Assembly (NCBI GenBank): GCA_949358305.1
Contig: OX442320.1
Location: 5,162,259-5,226,258, forward strand
DNA: 64,000 nt
Direction: 5' to 3'
DNA from: Strigamia acuminata
Lineage: Eukaryota; Arthropoda; Chilopoda; Geophilomorpha; Linotaeniidae
The notes beneath the pieces are model-generated. The model worked only from the letters and a program-made list of their open reading frames with translations, was not told the DNA's origin and did not search any database. This document shows, piece after piece, positions 10,782 to 25,120 of the stretch (positions are counted from its first letter, which is position 1; every line of letters begins with the position of its first letter). A program made the position numbers and the translations under genes.

Positions 10782-13700
10782 CTGCAATAAAACAAAACAA
10801 ACTACAAATTAATATTATTGAATACAACCATTGGAAGTTTCTAAGTAATTAAATAATATCAAACACACTTTAACACTTGCGGGGCCCAATGAAGGCCATG
10901 TTTGCCCGGCCCGCATATATTTTTTTCCACAGCAGCACTACCGATCATCCGTCCATTACCGACCGCCAGACACGCTAAGCCAGGGGTCGGCAAGTAATTT
11001 TAAGTAGAGTCCGGAAAAATTAAAAAATTTTATCGAGGTCCAGAAAAAGACAACAAAATAAAACAAAAAGAACACAAAAAACATCAAAAACACCCAAAAA
11101 AAAACCAAAAAAACCAAAAAAACACCAAAAAACAGCAAAAATAGCAAAAAAATATATAATAAAAAATATCTGGCGGTCCAAGTTTCGACCTTCTGCGGTC
11201 CGGATCCGGACCGCGGGCCGCCAGTTGCCGACCACTGCGCTAAGCAATCAATAGTTACAGTAGATCTCCAAACTCGCAAGGCGCAATGCAAAAATGAGTA
11301 CATCATACAAAGCAAAACAAAACAAAACAAATCAAACTAATGCTATGTTCACACTTAAACCACTTTTGTACAAAACCCGCCACTTTTGTACAAAACCAGT
11401 GTTCACACTACCAAAGGTTTTCTACTTTTCTAGTTCTTAAAACAAGATGGCGGACTTTTCTACAACTCAAGTTGTAGAAAGGTTTTCTTAAACTTGACGT
11501 CACAACTGCAAAACACGCCCCCATTGTGTCATGTGACTGATAATAGGAAAATCCACAAAATAAAATGGATGCCAATTAAACTTTTAAGGCAACTTTCGGC
11601 ATTAAAATAAAGCACTTTCAAATGCATCAAAAAATTAATACAATACATCAAAAGATGGAGAATAAAACAACCTTTTTTTTAAAAAAAAAAGAACGTATTT
11701 GTAGCCCTAATGGTTCGTGAAATACGAACGGAAATGTGTTTCGACCCCAAAATTGTCAACTTTTAATCTGGAAAAAAAATTAAAAAAATATGTCGGTTTA
11801 CTAAACTGGTATCCCTCTTTCTTTTTAAAAAAAGGTAGAAGTTTCTATCTTTAATAGATCATTAACTACAAGCAACAATGCAAACCCCTAACAATCTGAC
11901 ACTTGTACAAAACTATCCTTAAGTGTGAACAATTGATTTCAGATTTGTAGAACTAAAGACTTGAAGAAAATGATAAGTTCTAGAAAAGTGGTTTAAGTGT
12001 GAACATAGCATAATACCCACAAAGACAATAATTTCAAAATTTTAATGATATTTGAACTATTGACGCATTAGTCATTCCTGGCCACAAAACCAGCACAAGG
12101 ATTTCTGAAGCACCTGCAGTGTGTAAATGTGCAGGCCAATGTGGCTACATGAGATACACTGCCTTCAGGCCAGCCCTGCTCGTTGGCGCCAGATCTGGAG
12201 TCGTCTGACAAACTTTCACTAGTTATCGTGAAACTGAAAGATATTGAGCATACTTCTACGGATTTGATTTGAAGTTATCGGATAAACCTTCGCTAACGGC
12301 ACCTCCCGGCTTCAGCGGGTAGATGAACTTACTACTTAAATTACTCTACAATATAATTTAGAATATTGTGAAGCCCATAGAAAAACTTTATATTAAAATT
12401 AAATCTACCTTCAATTACCATGTTTACATGTTACCAGTTATCTAGATGAGTAAAAATGCGAATTTTTACTTATCTAGAAAACTCCATGCGTTTACAAAGA
12501 ATCAGTTTTCCAAAAAATGTTAAACTTGCGCATTAATCATCCACAATGCACTGTGCACAAACAATATGTCTTCCCGCCAACCTCAAAAAATATTGTTTTG
12601 TTTTGTTGGTGTTTCCCATGTAACAATATTCATTCTAATATTGCAAGCACTGTGCTCGCTCCATTTTGTCGCCATATTTTTAAACAGTTGCATTACATCG
12701 TTGTTGTGACGTCAGCTTATCTAGATAAGCAATGAGTGGGTGTTCACATTGCAAATGGCAATGCGCAAAAGACCCAAAATCTACCTCAAACAAGTGGATT
12801 TTAGTTTTCCAGATAAGTTTGACTTTTCTGGAAAACTGATTTGTTTACATGATCAGTTTTCTAGAAAAGTAAAATTCGCATTTTCACTTATCTAGATAAG
12901 TGAGTACATGTAAACATGTTAATTGTTAATGTTTATCATTAAGTTTGATTGCGTAAAATAAATGGATTACAGTATTTTTAAATTAATAATAAATAATAAA
13001 TAATAAAATAAATTAATCAAACATTTTTAGTATTATATATCTTTGTATACGTTTCTGATTACATTTTCTTTCCGGATTCTGGAGATTGAGCATTCGCCTT
13101 TCTAAACCCCTATGTAGCAATCAATAAACAAAATGCAACATTTTCAAGTTGCTTTTATTGTATGTAATATATAGAGATTGTGATGGATGAGTACGGCCTT
13201 GTAGATCCATCTGCAAGTAAACCTCTTTTCTTTATTTATTTTTTCTAGTCTTGGAAAAAAAACTGAAATTGTGAATTGATCGTTTGCTTTTTCCTTTCCC
13301 AAGTACAAAAATTCATCTCACGGCCTTTCATCGAAACGGCTCCTGATCACCTGTTCCCATTAGATCCCCGAAGTTAAGCAGCATTGGGCATGGTTAGTGT
13401 TTGGATGGGAATCCCAGTTGTTTTCCCCTATAGTGCCATAATCTCGAGAAATAAAATGAAAAAAAAAATGAAAAAAAATAAAGAAAGTCATTTCACTTCA
13501 CAACCGACTTTATTTTGTTTTGTCGCTTCAAAGGAAATACCACGTCATTCTGCTGCAAGGCTTCCGGTCTTGCGTGAAATACGTGCGATTTCAATTACCC
13601 GCTCATTGTGTCCAACTTTTTTCCCTCTGTAGGGACAATTTCAATCAGAAAAGGTTTTATCCGCTCACCTAAAGGAAGCACAATCGGGTTTTCAAAACTT

Positions 13701-16700
13701 CAACGCTGAACAAAATGAAAAACATATTTCATAAGTGAATTATTGAATATCGAGCAAGTATTTCATATTTACGTTGCCAAGATATGAATACGGGCAACTA
13801 TACTCGAAACCACCACAACGTTGACCTATTCCAGCCGGTTTACGCCTCACTGTGTACTGTGTTCTACTACGTGGAAAAGTAGTTCTATTCCTTTGACAAT
13901 GAAACACTTTTGTTGATCGATCACAATGTCTGGTGTTCTTTACAAATATGGTGTTATGAGCTACTTTTTTGTGCCACTACACCAGTGATACGGCTCGAAC
14001 AATAGGTCAACGTTGTGGTGGTTTTGAGTATAGCGTGGTTTCTGGGCCTGACGTGGGCTTGCGTAAAATGACATGTGTGTCCTGGTCAGTTAAGATAGGC
14101 TCACCCTCCCGAGCACAATTCACCATAGTACCGACGGTTACGGGTACCTTGCAAAGGAATTCGGAAGTAATTCTACATGTCTCGACTAATTTGTCAATAG
14201 GTGCGTTCAATCTGTGGTAGAAGAATGACTTTGACTTTCCTTCCTTTCCTTAAAGTCACTTTTCATTGAATGCACTTACTTACCACCAGACTTCGAGTTT
14301 GTTTTCTTGGTGGTGACGAACTCATAGCCAGTCAGATCGAGAACAAAATGGCTGCCACTATAGCTATGTTAAATGCGCAATGCGCACGCGCACGCACATG
14401 TAAGTAACTTCTAAAAGGTGGAAAAGGAACTTTCCAGTTACTTGCCTGAAAGTCACTTAGGTGACTTTACTTGGTCAAAATGTGACGTAATTATCGTCTC
14501 TTCCGCCCTCTGAAAGGCAGTTAAGGCAGTTAAGTGACTTTCTACAAGCAGATTGAACGCACCTAATGTAGTCGCGTTCCAAGAACGACTTATTCCGCTA
14601 AGAAATTAGTATTTGATTAAATGTTATGTGGACACACGTCATTCAATCTCCCTCAAAAAGCCTCCCCTTGATAAAGATTTCCCTACACATCCCCTTCAAA
14701 TAAAACTAGCCAGTTTTCACAATATTTAAGAGCCAAAAGTAACTCCGCGTTTACTCAAGTGAGCGACATTTTACACACCACTTCTTCTTTCGGAAGCTTT
14801 TGATGTTTACCCGCTTCCTTGTGTTTCCACCTTAACACCCATAATCCATTCAAATCTTGTTTCACATTAATATTAAACTCCAAGATTTCATAACTACCAA
14901 CTCCGCTGGGAATTTTGCCAAACATCATCCTATACTGGACAGAAGATAAAAATCCTGGATTGCCCAACACCGATAACTAATACCCATCATGCTCATCAGA
15001 AAAATAATTATTTTCTCAGTGACATTGCTCTACAAATCCATGTAATCCTTCTACAAAAGGGAACAAAACACTATTGATTATTTGAACAGTTGAAGAAAGA
15101 AGGAGAAGAAGAGAAGACAGAAATAAATCTTTAAAAAGAGAAAAAGAAATGCCTTGCAAACAAATCTAAAATTCAATCAAATAAAGCATCACATTGCCAG
15201 ATTTGGTGCTTGTGCGCCATTAAATGCATTTATTCATCCAATCATTCATTTATTTACAAGATAAAGTAATAGGAAACCAGATTGTCGACCACATTTGATG
15301 ACCGCTCGACAAATTTGTCGATTGACGACGGGTTTTAAAGCGTGTCATCAACCGCACTTTCATTCACATTCAAGAGACGTTGGAATGGCGTCTGTTAAAA
15401 GTTCTGGTTGTCAATGAATAAAATACATATCATGTTGAATTTTTTGCCTGGTTTTTATTTTTTTATTGGTGATGTAAAAAAGGGTAAAGTTACTACCAAA
15501 GAGCTGCTCGATAAAACATCTCGTGGAACGGCTTAAACAGTAGGCGCATTCAATAACTCCAAAACGATCGTTTAAACCCGTTTGCACAAACTTTTAAACG
15601 AGATTCTCGTTTAAAAGCTCGTTTAAGTGGGTTTAAACGGGCTGAAAATAAACCACCTAAATAGGTCGTTTAAATCTTCGTGTAACGAGAAAACTCGTGC
15701 AAATCGGGTATTGACCGTAAAAATCATCCTTAAATGGATGAATGAATATCATTTGTCCGTGAAAATCTCCCTTAAACAGTTCAATAAGAATCGATTAAGT
15801 GAACATCACCTTAAAATAAACAAATGAGAATTGATTATCAGTGAAAATCACCTTAAAATAGACCAATGGGAATTGATAATCAGTGAAAATCACTTTAAAA
15901 TAGACCAATGAGAACTGATTATCAGTGAAAATCACACCAACATAGACCAATAAAATATCACCCTTAATTCCAATACCAAAAATAATATTCCACTGAAAAA
16001 TTTAAACTTGAATAAATCCCACTAGCTCTTCTATGACAAAACAATTTACAAAACTTATTCCCACACTTTAAACTAAAATAAATATTCCAACTGACCAACT
16101 TTAATCATAAAACACAACATGTTATCACCATTCTAACCCCATTCCTTCCTCCAGCAATTTCAAATTCCCCAAGTCCAACCTGCACATGTGCATGCACCAC
16201 ACTAACCAAACACATTCCGCAAACACTATGCAAAACCATCCTGTCAACGATGAGTTATAGTGCCAACAGATACCACATCAAAAACTAATGCTAAACCCGT
16301 GCACGCTTCGATCTCGCTGCACACAAAAAAGTGCACAAACTATTCAAAACATCTCCAAAAATAAAATAAAAATAAAAATAAAATCTTCAGTAATTGAATT
16401 ACTTGTGGTCAAAAACTAAAATATTTTGTGTTTTACTTCAATTTTAAACCAAAAATGACGTCATTTCCTCTTTAAACCTTAAATGTTTAAACTTAAAATA
16501 CACTTAAACTAAAATTGTTATTTTTATTTTTGAATGCAGCTAACGAAAGCGATAACACTAAAACAAGCGCGCCGTTCCCGACAAAATGAAGTTTATTTAT
16601 TTTTTCATTTTGCATTACAAATTTCAACGATTAATTCCTTTAATCACTCTTACCTCTGCTAAATCTCACCAGTAAACGTCATTTCTTCAATTAAGAGCCA

Positions 16701-19700
16701 CCTATTGATCGTATAAAGTACAAAAAATTGCTGGTGTCTTCCCAAGAGACACTCCAACTGTCTTTTTACTCTTATTGTGTCAAAAGAAGAAAGAAGAAAT
16801 AAAAGTCATGTCGCTTTTATCTCTTTTTTTCTCTCCTCTCCTGAGATTTCCAAATGTTGTTCCTGCCAGTTGAACCAGAATTTATCCTTTTTACATTCAT
16901 CTCGGCTTTAATCGCAGCCTAAACAACCTTAACAAGTGCAACTCAGTTACCGATGTGTAAATATTATCGCAATACAACTAAATGACCCTACTTAGTTTTC
17001 TCGCTATTTCGACTGAATTAGACGAAACGACGATAGATTCGGAGTCGTAACTGAAATATTAATTGTATGAATAACAAATAAATGACGTTATTTATAGTTT
17101 TCGCGCTATTTTGACTAAATTAGACAAAATGACGATAGATTCGGAGTCGCAACTGAAATATTAATTGTATGAATAACAAATAAATGACGTTATTTATAGT
17201 TTTCGCGCTATTTTGACTAAATTAGACAAAATGACGATAGATTCGGAGTCGCAACTGAAATATTAATTGTATGAATAACAAATAAATGACGTTATTTATA
17301 GTTTTCGCGCTATTTTGACTAAATTAGACAAAATGAAATTCGGAGTCGCAACTGAAATATTAATTGTATGAATAACAAATAAATGACGTTATTTATAGTT
17401 TTCGCGCTATTTTGACTAAATTAGACAAAATGACGATAGATTCGGAGTCGCAACTTAAATATTAATTGTATGAATAACAAATAAATGACGTTATTTATGG
17501 TTTTCACGTTATTTCGACTAAATTAGACAAAATGACGATAGATTCGGAGTCGGGATTGAAATATTAATTGTATATGAATAACAAATAAACGACGTTACTT
17601 ATGGTTTTCTCGATTTCGCGACAAACTATCGTTAGATTTAAGTCGCTGCCGTCCAATCGATTTACCTTTTGGGACTAATAAATGTAAAAATAGTTAAATC
17701 CGAGACGAAGAATGTCGTCATTGCATGCGGGGGTTTTAAAATTAATTAAAAGATAAGCACAAACAACAAATTACCAAATTATCGCAAATTCTATCGTGTA
17801 TAAACACTCGTTTACTCGATGGGAATTCAGCCAAAAATCCTATTATTCTCCCTTAATTCTTCAAAATAATCAAAACCCAACGGCGCTTCAATTTCAAAAA
17901 CACGGAAAAATCGATAAAATAAAAATAAATTCAAAAAAGAAAACCAAACAAACAAAAATAGAGACAAATTCGACATCCGCTCACATTTCGTGACGTCAGA
18001 ACAGACAAAAACCACCATTTTTCATGCATATCTTTCCAATGTCCACTCCAATTCATCTCCAAATCATAAAAACATTTTCCCCCGGATTCGCTTCACCGCG
18101 TGGCACCGCCGCCATGCAAGCGAGCTGCCGTGTCGTGTTTACGATTTTCGCCATTTAACGGCATTAAACGCGTTTATTTCGCGAAATAACGGTGGGAATA
18201 AGTGCGGGGAAGGATTTGACGAGATTTGAGATGAATAAAATCAACTTACTGGGCAGATAAATGACTTTGATTTCGCCGCCGCTGCCACCAGCCGTGTGGT
18301 GGGATGAATTTGCCGTCTGCATGAGCTCGCAGCCGATGAGTTCCCGTCCTCGGGTCGCGCTTTCGCGGAATTGAGGGCGAAATCCGGCCAGACACACGCA
18401 TGTGCCGTGCGTGCCGCACTCGGAGTGCGCCACTCGGCATGGAGGGAGGCAGGGCCGTGGACGACCGTAGCATCCGCCTGCAAATTAAGAAAAATTTTAA
18501 ATTTTTTAAATTTTTATTTATTTATTTAGGGTAAAATGTGCCGTTTTGGTAGAAGCGATGTTTGTTTGTTTTTAATTTATGGATTTTTATATATATTTTT
18601 TATTTTTTTATTTTTTTTATTGAAAACGGATGAAAAATTCATGACGTGTAAACACGACGAAGCGGATTTGGATGGAAATTCAAATTTATGCAAAATGGAA
18701 CCAATTTCCAATATAAACTCTTATGACAACATCAAATTCGGAGAATTTAAATTTTTTTTTTTTGGATTATTTTTTTTAAGAGAAAAAATGCGGGATTTTT
18801 GTTGAGCGAAATCCCAAACAATTTGGGAGAGGGAAAAAGGACATCTGGTGCCCCATTGGGTGTATTAGGAGAATTGTTGGAGACCCTCGGCGCGTATTGC
18901 ACGGAGGACGGAGCTATAATCCAAACGCTGGGCAGAGGAGGTGGATTGTGCAGTTCCGTTTATGTTTGCAATTTGGCGATGCGTGACGCATTTCGGGGAG
19001 GTTTTATTAGTTTTGTTGATTATTGGCTGTGTGTAAAGTTGATGGGGAATTAGAATGTGGGGCAAAGATTTTTAGATGAGGGTTTTTGGATTTTGCAAAG
19101 TTTTGGGCTTGGGATTTGTAAATCCGCAGGATTTGTTTGGATTTGAAGTGGATTTGTTTGGATTTGAAGTGGATTTGTTTGGATTTGAAGTGGATTTGTT
19201 TGGATTTGAAGTGGATTTGTTTGGATTTGAAGTGGATTTGTTTGGATTTGAAGTGGATTTGATGAATTTGTAGTGGATTAGATGGATTTATAGTAGATTT
19301 TCATGACTTATAGTAAATATATAATATATTTTTCTTGATTTAAACAAGATTTTTCTAGATTTTCTTGATTTAAACTGGATTTTTCTAGATTTTATTGATT
19401 TAAACAGGATTTTTCTAGATTTTCTTGATTTAAATTGGATTTTTCTAGATTTTCTTGATTTAAACTGGATTTTTCAAGATTTTCTGGATTTAAAGTGAAT
19501 ATTACTACATTTTCTTAATTTATAGTAACTTTTACTACATTTTCTTGATTTATAGTAACTTATACTACATTTCCTTGATTTATAATGAATTTTACTATAT
19601 TTTCTTAATTTATAGTAACTTTTACTACATTTTCTTGATTTATAGTAACTTTTACTACATTTCCTTGATTTATAATGAATTTTACTACATTTTCTTTATT

Positions 19701-22700
19701 TGTAGTGTTTTTTACTATATTTTCTTAATTTATAGTAAATTTTACTACATTTTATGAATTTGTGTGGATTTATTGGATTGGTAATGTTGATTTATTGGAT
19801 TGGTAATGTGTATTTATAAATTCTTTATCCAGAATTATTAGGTGTGTTTTATTTTCCAACGTTGCACCACAAGCCACCTACCGCCGTCTATTGCCAATTT
19901 TTTAAAGCGCGCTTTATATTTTATAAGTTAAAGACTAAATGTTGATTAAATGTTTATAATTTGCAAAACAAGATTTGTTCAATTTGATTAATTTCGGTTC
20001 AGTGCAAACATCTCAGTATTTACCTTGCACCACGACTCCATCGCTCCGTAAACACGTCACTTCGTCATTTTTAATTTTCCAGTCGTACTTAAAACACGGA
20101 CCCCCTAAAAAAATAAAAGATTAAAAGATTAAAAAGCATGAAACATTATAATCCGCCAAATCAAAAACAAAAAGCCAAAACTCACCAAAACAAGGCCGCA
20201 CCATCCACAACTGCTCGGGACACCTCTCGCCAAGCGGCGCAGGATGGATCAAAATGGCGCGTGATCGGGTCTGAATTCCACCTAATTACATTAAAATAAA
20301 TTAAATTTCACGATTTTAAATTAAAAATAACTCAATTATATTAACAAAAATTAAAAATAACTCAATTATATTAACAAAAATTAAAATAACTCAATTATAT
20401 TAACATCTATTAAAATTAACTTAATTAAATTAACATAAATTAAAGATAACTTAATAAAATTAACATAAATTAAAATTAACTTCATTAAAAAAACATAAAT
20501 TAAAATTAACTGAATTAAATTAACATAAATTATAAGAAAAAAATAACTGAATTAAATTAACATAAATTATAAGAAAAAAATAACTGAATTAAATTAACAT
20601 AAATTATAAGAAAAAAATAACTGAATTAAATTAACATAAATTATAAGAAAAAAATAACTGAATTAAATTAACAAATTAAAATTAACTTCATTAAATTAAC
20701 ATAAATTAGAAGAAAAAAATAACTGAATTAAATTAACATAAATTAGAAAAAAATAACTGAATTAAATTAACATAAATTAGAAAAAAATAAAATTAAACGA
20801 AAATAGTTTTAAAAACAAAATTAAATTAAAATAATTGCAATAATTTATTTTTAAATCCTCACCCTGTTCGCCAGCCTCACAGTCCCTATGACACGGACTC
20901 CACTCGGACCACAACGACAAAACACAATCCCCCGGACATGGATTATGACACGACTCTTCCTCCTTCAAAAAACAAGCGCCAAATTCAACCAAAACCAAAA
21001 CCACAACCAAAAATAAACACATTACATGAATGTCTAACAGCGATTGCAGCCACCGCTCGTCCATCCACGGCGTGAAACCTGTGGCGTTCGCTTCTAAACA
21101 ATACTTCTTCTTGACGAACGTTCCATCAGCGCGCCGACACGCCACGTCTCGCCGACTCGTCCCATGTCCACAAGCGGCTCCGCCCAGCCCGCATTTCTCG
21201 AAGACCGGTCGCACCCAATGGTAGCACGGCCGCGCCCGGCACGGCTTCTGCTGCGTCAATGCCGCCGGACAAGGTCGGCCCGTTTCGCTTGCCTGGACCA
21301 ACATTTGACGCGCCCGCACCGCGTGACCAGACATCCCACACGTGCCGCACTCCGAGTGGTTCCAATCCGACCATTCCGACACGACGCAATCGATGGGGCA
21401 ATCGACGGAGCACCAACTTTCGGCCGATTGCGGTCGAGATAAATTCATCTAAAAATACATTAAATTAATATAAATTAAGAAAACAAATCTAATTAACATA
21501 AATTAAGAAAAAAATCTAATTAACATAAATTAAGAAAAAAATCTAATTAACATAAATTAAGAAAAAAATCTAATTAACATAAATTAGGAAAAAAATGTAA
21601 TTAACATAAATTAAATCAATATAAATTAACATAAATAAAATCAATATAAATTAACATAAATTAAATTAATATAAATCAACATAAATTAAATTAATATAAA
21701 TCAACATAAATTAAATTAGTATAAATTAACATAAATTAAGTTACATTACATTACATAAAATTAAAATATTAAATCAGAACCACCTGATGGAGAATTTTCA
21801 TATTACCTGTTCGCAGAATCGGTCGTTGACGGTGCGGCCGTCACTTCGCAAGCAAACGATTTGCCTGTGTCGGACCCCCTCGCCGCACGAGGCGTTATCA
21901 TGGAGGATGCACGAACTCCAGTCGGAAGTGTTCCACAGATAGTGGAAGCAATTCTCGTTGAGGATGCACGGCTCGACTTCTGCGGTCGCTGGACACGGGT
22001 CGCCTGAGTCGTGGGACTCCCTGACCATCTCGCGTACCCTTTTCCTCGTGTGCCTCGAATCGCACGGCTAAATAGCATCGGAGTAATTAAAAATCAAACT
22101 TTTTTGTATTTAATTTTTTTTAATTACCTGGGTGCAAACTGACCACTCGGACCAATCGCTGACCACGCAGTCCATGGGACAAGGCACGTGGCAATAGTTC
22201 ATGTTGATTGGTTTTAGTCGCGGGTCGCAGTATTCGTCCCGGATGGTTTCCGGCGTGGTCACATTGTCCACTCTCATGCACATCACTTTTCGGTTCTGGA
22301 TACCAGTTCCGCAGTGCTGACCCCAGTCCACTCTAGATAGTTCGCACTGTGTCCAACCGTAAGCGAACCATTGGTATTTTTCGCAAGAGATGTAACACGA
22401 TTTCACTTCCTTTTCCTAATAAAATTAGATTTAATTAATTAATTAAATAATTAGGAGCATTTTAAGATAGAAAATTAATTGTTTTACCACTTTTGCAGTG
22501 TCCAGTTTTGGACATGGTCGTCCTTGGTCGTATGCTTCACGCACAGCAGTTCTAGATCGTTCCTTGATGCCGCTGCCGCAGAATGCGCTGCATGGAGACC
22601 AGTCTGACCACAGGGTCATCACACAGTCGACTGGACATGGTATCATGCACACATCCTCTTCATAACCTTAAAAAAAATTAAATTATAATAAATTTATGTA

Positions 22701-25076
22701 ATAATTTAAAAAAAATTATAAATAACTTGTAAATAGATCAATAAGCTTAAATTAATCAATTCAGCATAAATTAATAAATTAATTACAAAATTATAAATTA
22801 ATTGACACATTTTGTATATAATTAATTCGTTCATTCATTCGTTTTGTGTAATTAATTAATTAATTAATTAATTCGTTCATTCATTCATTTTTAATATGAT
22901 TAATAAATTAATAAATTCATTCATTCATTCATTTTGCATTAAATTAATTAATTATGTACAAAAAAAATAAATAAATAAATTAATTAGGTACAAAATAAAT
23001 TAATAAATTAATAAAAATAAATAGATAAAAATTAATAATTTAATTAATTAATAAATTAATTAATTAAAAATAAATAAATAATTTATTTAATAATAAAATA
23101 GAAAATAAAACAAATATATAGAATTTGAATATCTGTCACCTGTTGGCGTGCACAGCAACGGATCAACCAAATTTCCATTTTTGTCGTAACAAGCGACTTT
23201 ACGGAACCTTTTCCCGACTCCGCATCTTCCTTGAACCATCATCCCATTCACCGGAATCGGCTCATCCCCGCCCTCCAAAATACAATCCGACCATTCCCCT
23301 TCCGGCTTGGCGCTGTAAACATGACAAGGACAACTCTGCCGTTCCTCCAGCGGAAACGCCTGCGCATTTCGGCACTCATCAGTGTCCATGCTCTCGTCCA
23401 GCAGTTGCCGCTTTCTGGTCTGAAACCCCCCGCAATTCTGCGGACACTGAGACCACTCGGACCAGTCGGAATGTGCGCACAGATGACCGCAAGACACGTG
23501 ACATCTTTCGGTGATGACCGGGAGGGAATCGGAAGTCGAACCGATGCACAAATCGGTTTCCACGTCTTTTCCGTCGTTCCGCACGCAGAAGACGCCTGCA
23601 AAATCAAATTATCCATCAAATTGTCGCGTCCATTAATTGGTGGTTACGTTACCTCTTGTCCGGAAGCCGACTCCGCACTCGACGGTGTCCGGCAACCGGC
23701 AGGAACCCCATTCGGCCAGTGACCACTTGTAGGCGTAGCACGGTTTCTCGCACATTTGGGGCAAGTTTTGGTTCTTCAACGTGTTCGATTCGACGGAAGC
23801 GGAGTTGGAGTTGTCGTCGTCGTTGCGGGGACACGGAGTGGGACAAGATCGCGTTTCTTTCAGCGCTTCTGGACATTGGTCGCGGCCCTTTTGCGGATGT
23901 TGCAGGATGAATAGTTGGCGAGTTTGGGTCGCTACTGATCCGTGTACTGGAATTAGAATTTAAAAAAAAAAATTAAGTTTGGTAAAATTTGGATGTGATA
24001 TGGTGGATTTTACCAATGTGACAGGCATCGGGACACGCGGTCCAATCGGTGTATTTTGTAGCAAGACAGTCCTTGGGACAGGCGACATTGCACGCTCTGC
24101 GTTCTTTTGGTTTGGCGATCGGTAAACACCTGGAAATTTATTATAATTTTTAATTACTAATTTATTATAATTTTTAATTAATTTATTATAATTTATTAAT
24201 TAATTTATTATAATTTATTAATTAATTTATTATAATTTATTAATTAATTTATTATAATTTATTAATTAATTTATTATAATTTATTAATTAATTTATTATA
24301 ATTTATTAATTAATTTATTATAATTAATTAATTCATTATAATTTTAATTAATTTATTACAATTTAATTAATTTATTATATTTTTAATTAGTATTGTAATT
24401 TTAATTAAGTTATTATAATTTATGAATTAATGCCGTGATTTATTAATTATGACTTATTAATTAATAAATTAATAAATTATAATTTTTGATTACTTTCTGT
24501 CTGCAACTCTTCTGTCTTCGTCTTTCATGCACCAGACCTCTCTCGTTTGTTCTCCAATGCCACAGAGTTCTAACGGATTTGTCACTTTGCATTCCTGCCA
24601 CAGGAATGTTTTCCAACCAAAACCGAAACAACTGTGGTGATTACAGATTTCCGTTTCTGTTAATTCGTCTGAATTGGGGCACGGAGTTCCACCTGAAATC
24701 ATTTACAACGTTTAAGTGAACCTTAAAAAACACGAAAATCCTACTTTTGGCCATTAAAAACCATAGAAATGTGAGTTTTGGGCCTCAAAAATACGAAAAA
24801 TTCGTCTTTTGGCCGAAAAAGAGACTTCCAGAGCCTTTATTACCTCTTTGAGCCCCGAAAAAATGAATTTACCTAAACCAGCAGGTGCCAAAATGGTCCG
24901 ATTCCGACTTCTCAACCCGTGATCGTCCCGCTCGGTGCATATTTTCGAACACGGCGTCCAATCTGACCACTTGGACAGCACGCAATCACTCGGACATGGG
25001 ATATAACACGGCACAGCTATTTCCGGCTCCAACGAATACATCCCGCAAAATCCATCATCCACTTTATTCTATCGAA

Positions 25077-25120
<44 letters not shown>

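Noticed and set aside
18840-19060. GC-richer block as a further THSD7 exon
   Set aside because: Exons 19 and 20 already join in phase, and no acceptor/donor pair gives a TSP1-like frame here.
23125-23722. Plus-strand and alternate minus-strand frames of 120-163 codons
   Set aside because: Overlap THSD7-like exons 11-12, whose frame carries the TSP1 cysteine/tryptophan pattern.
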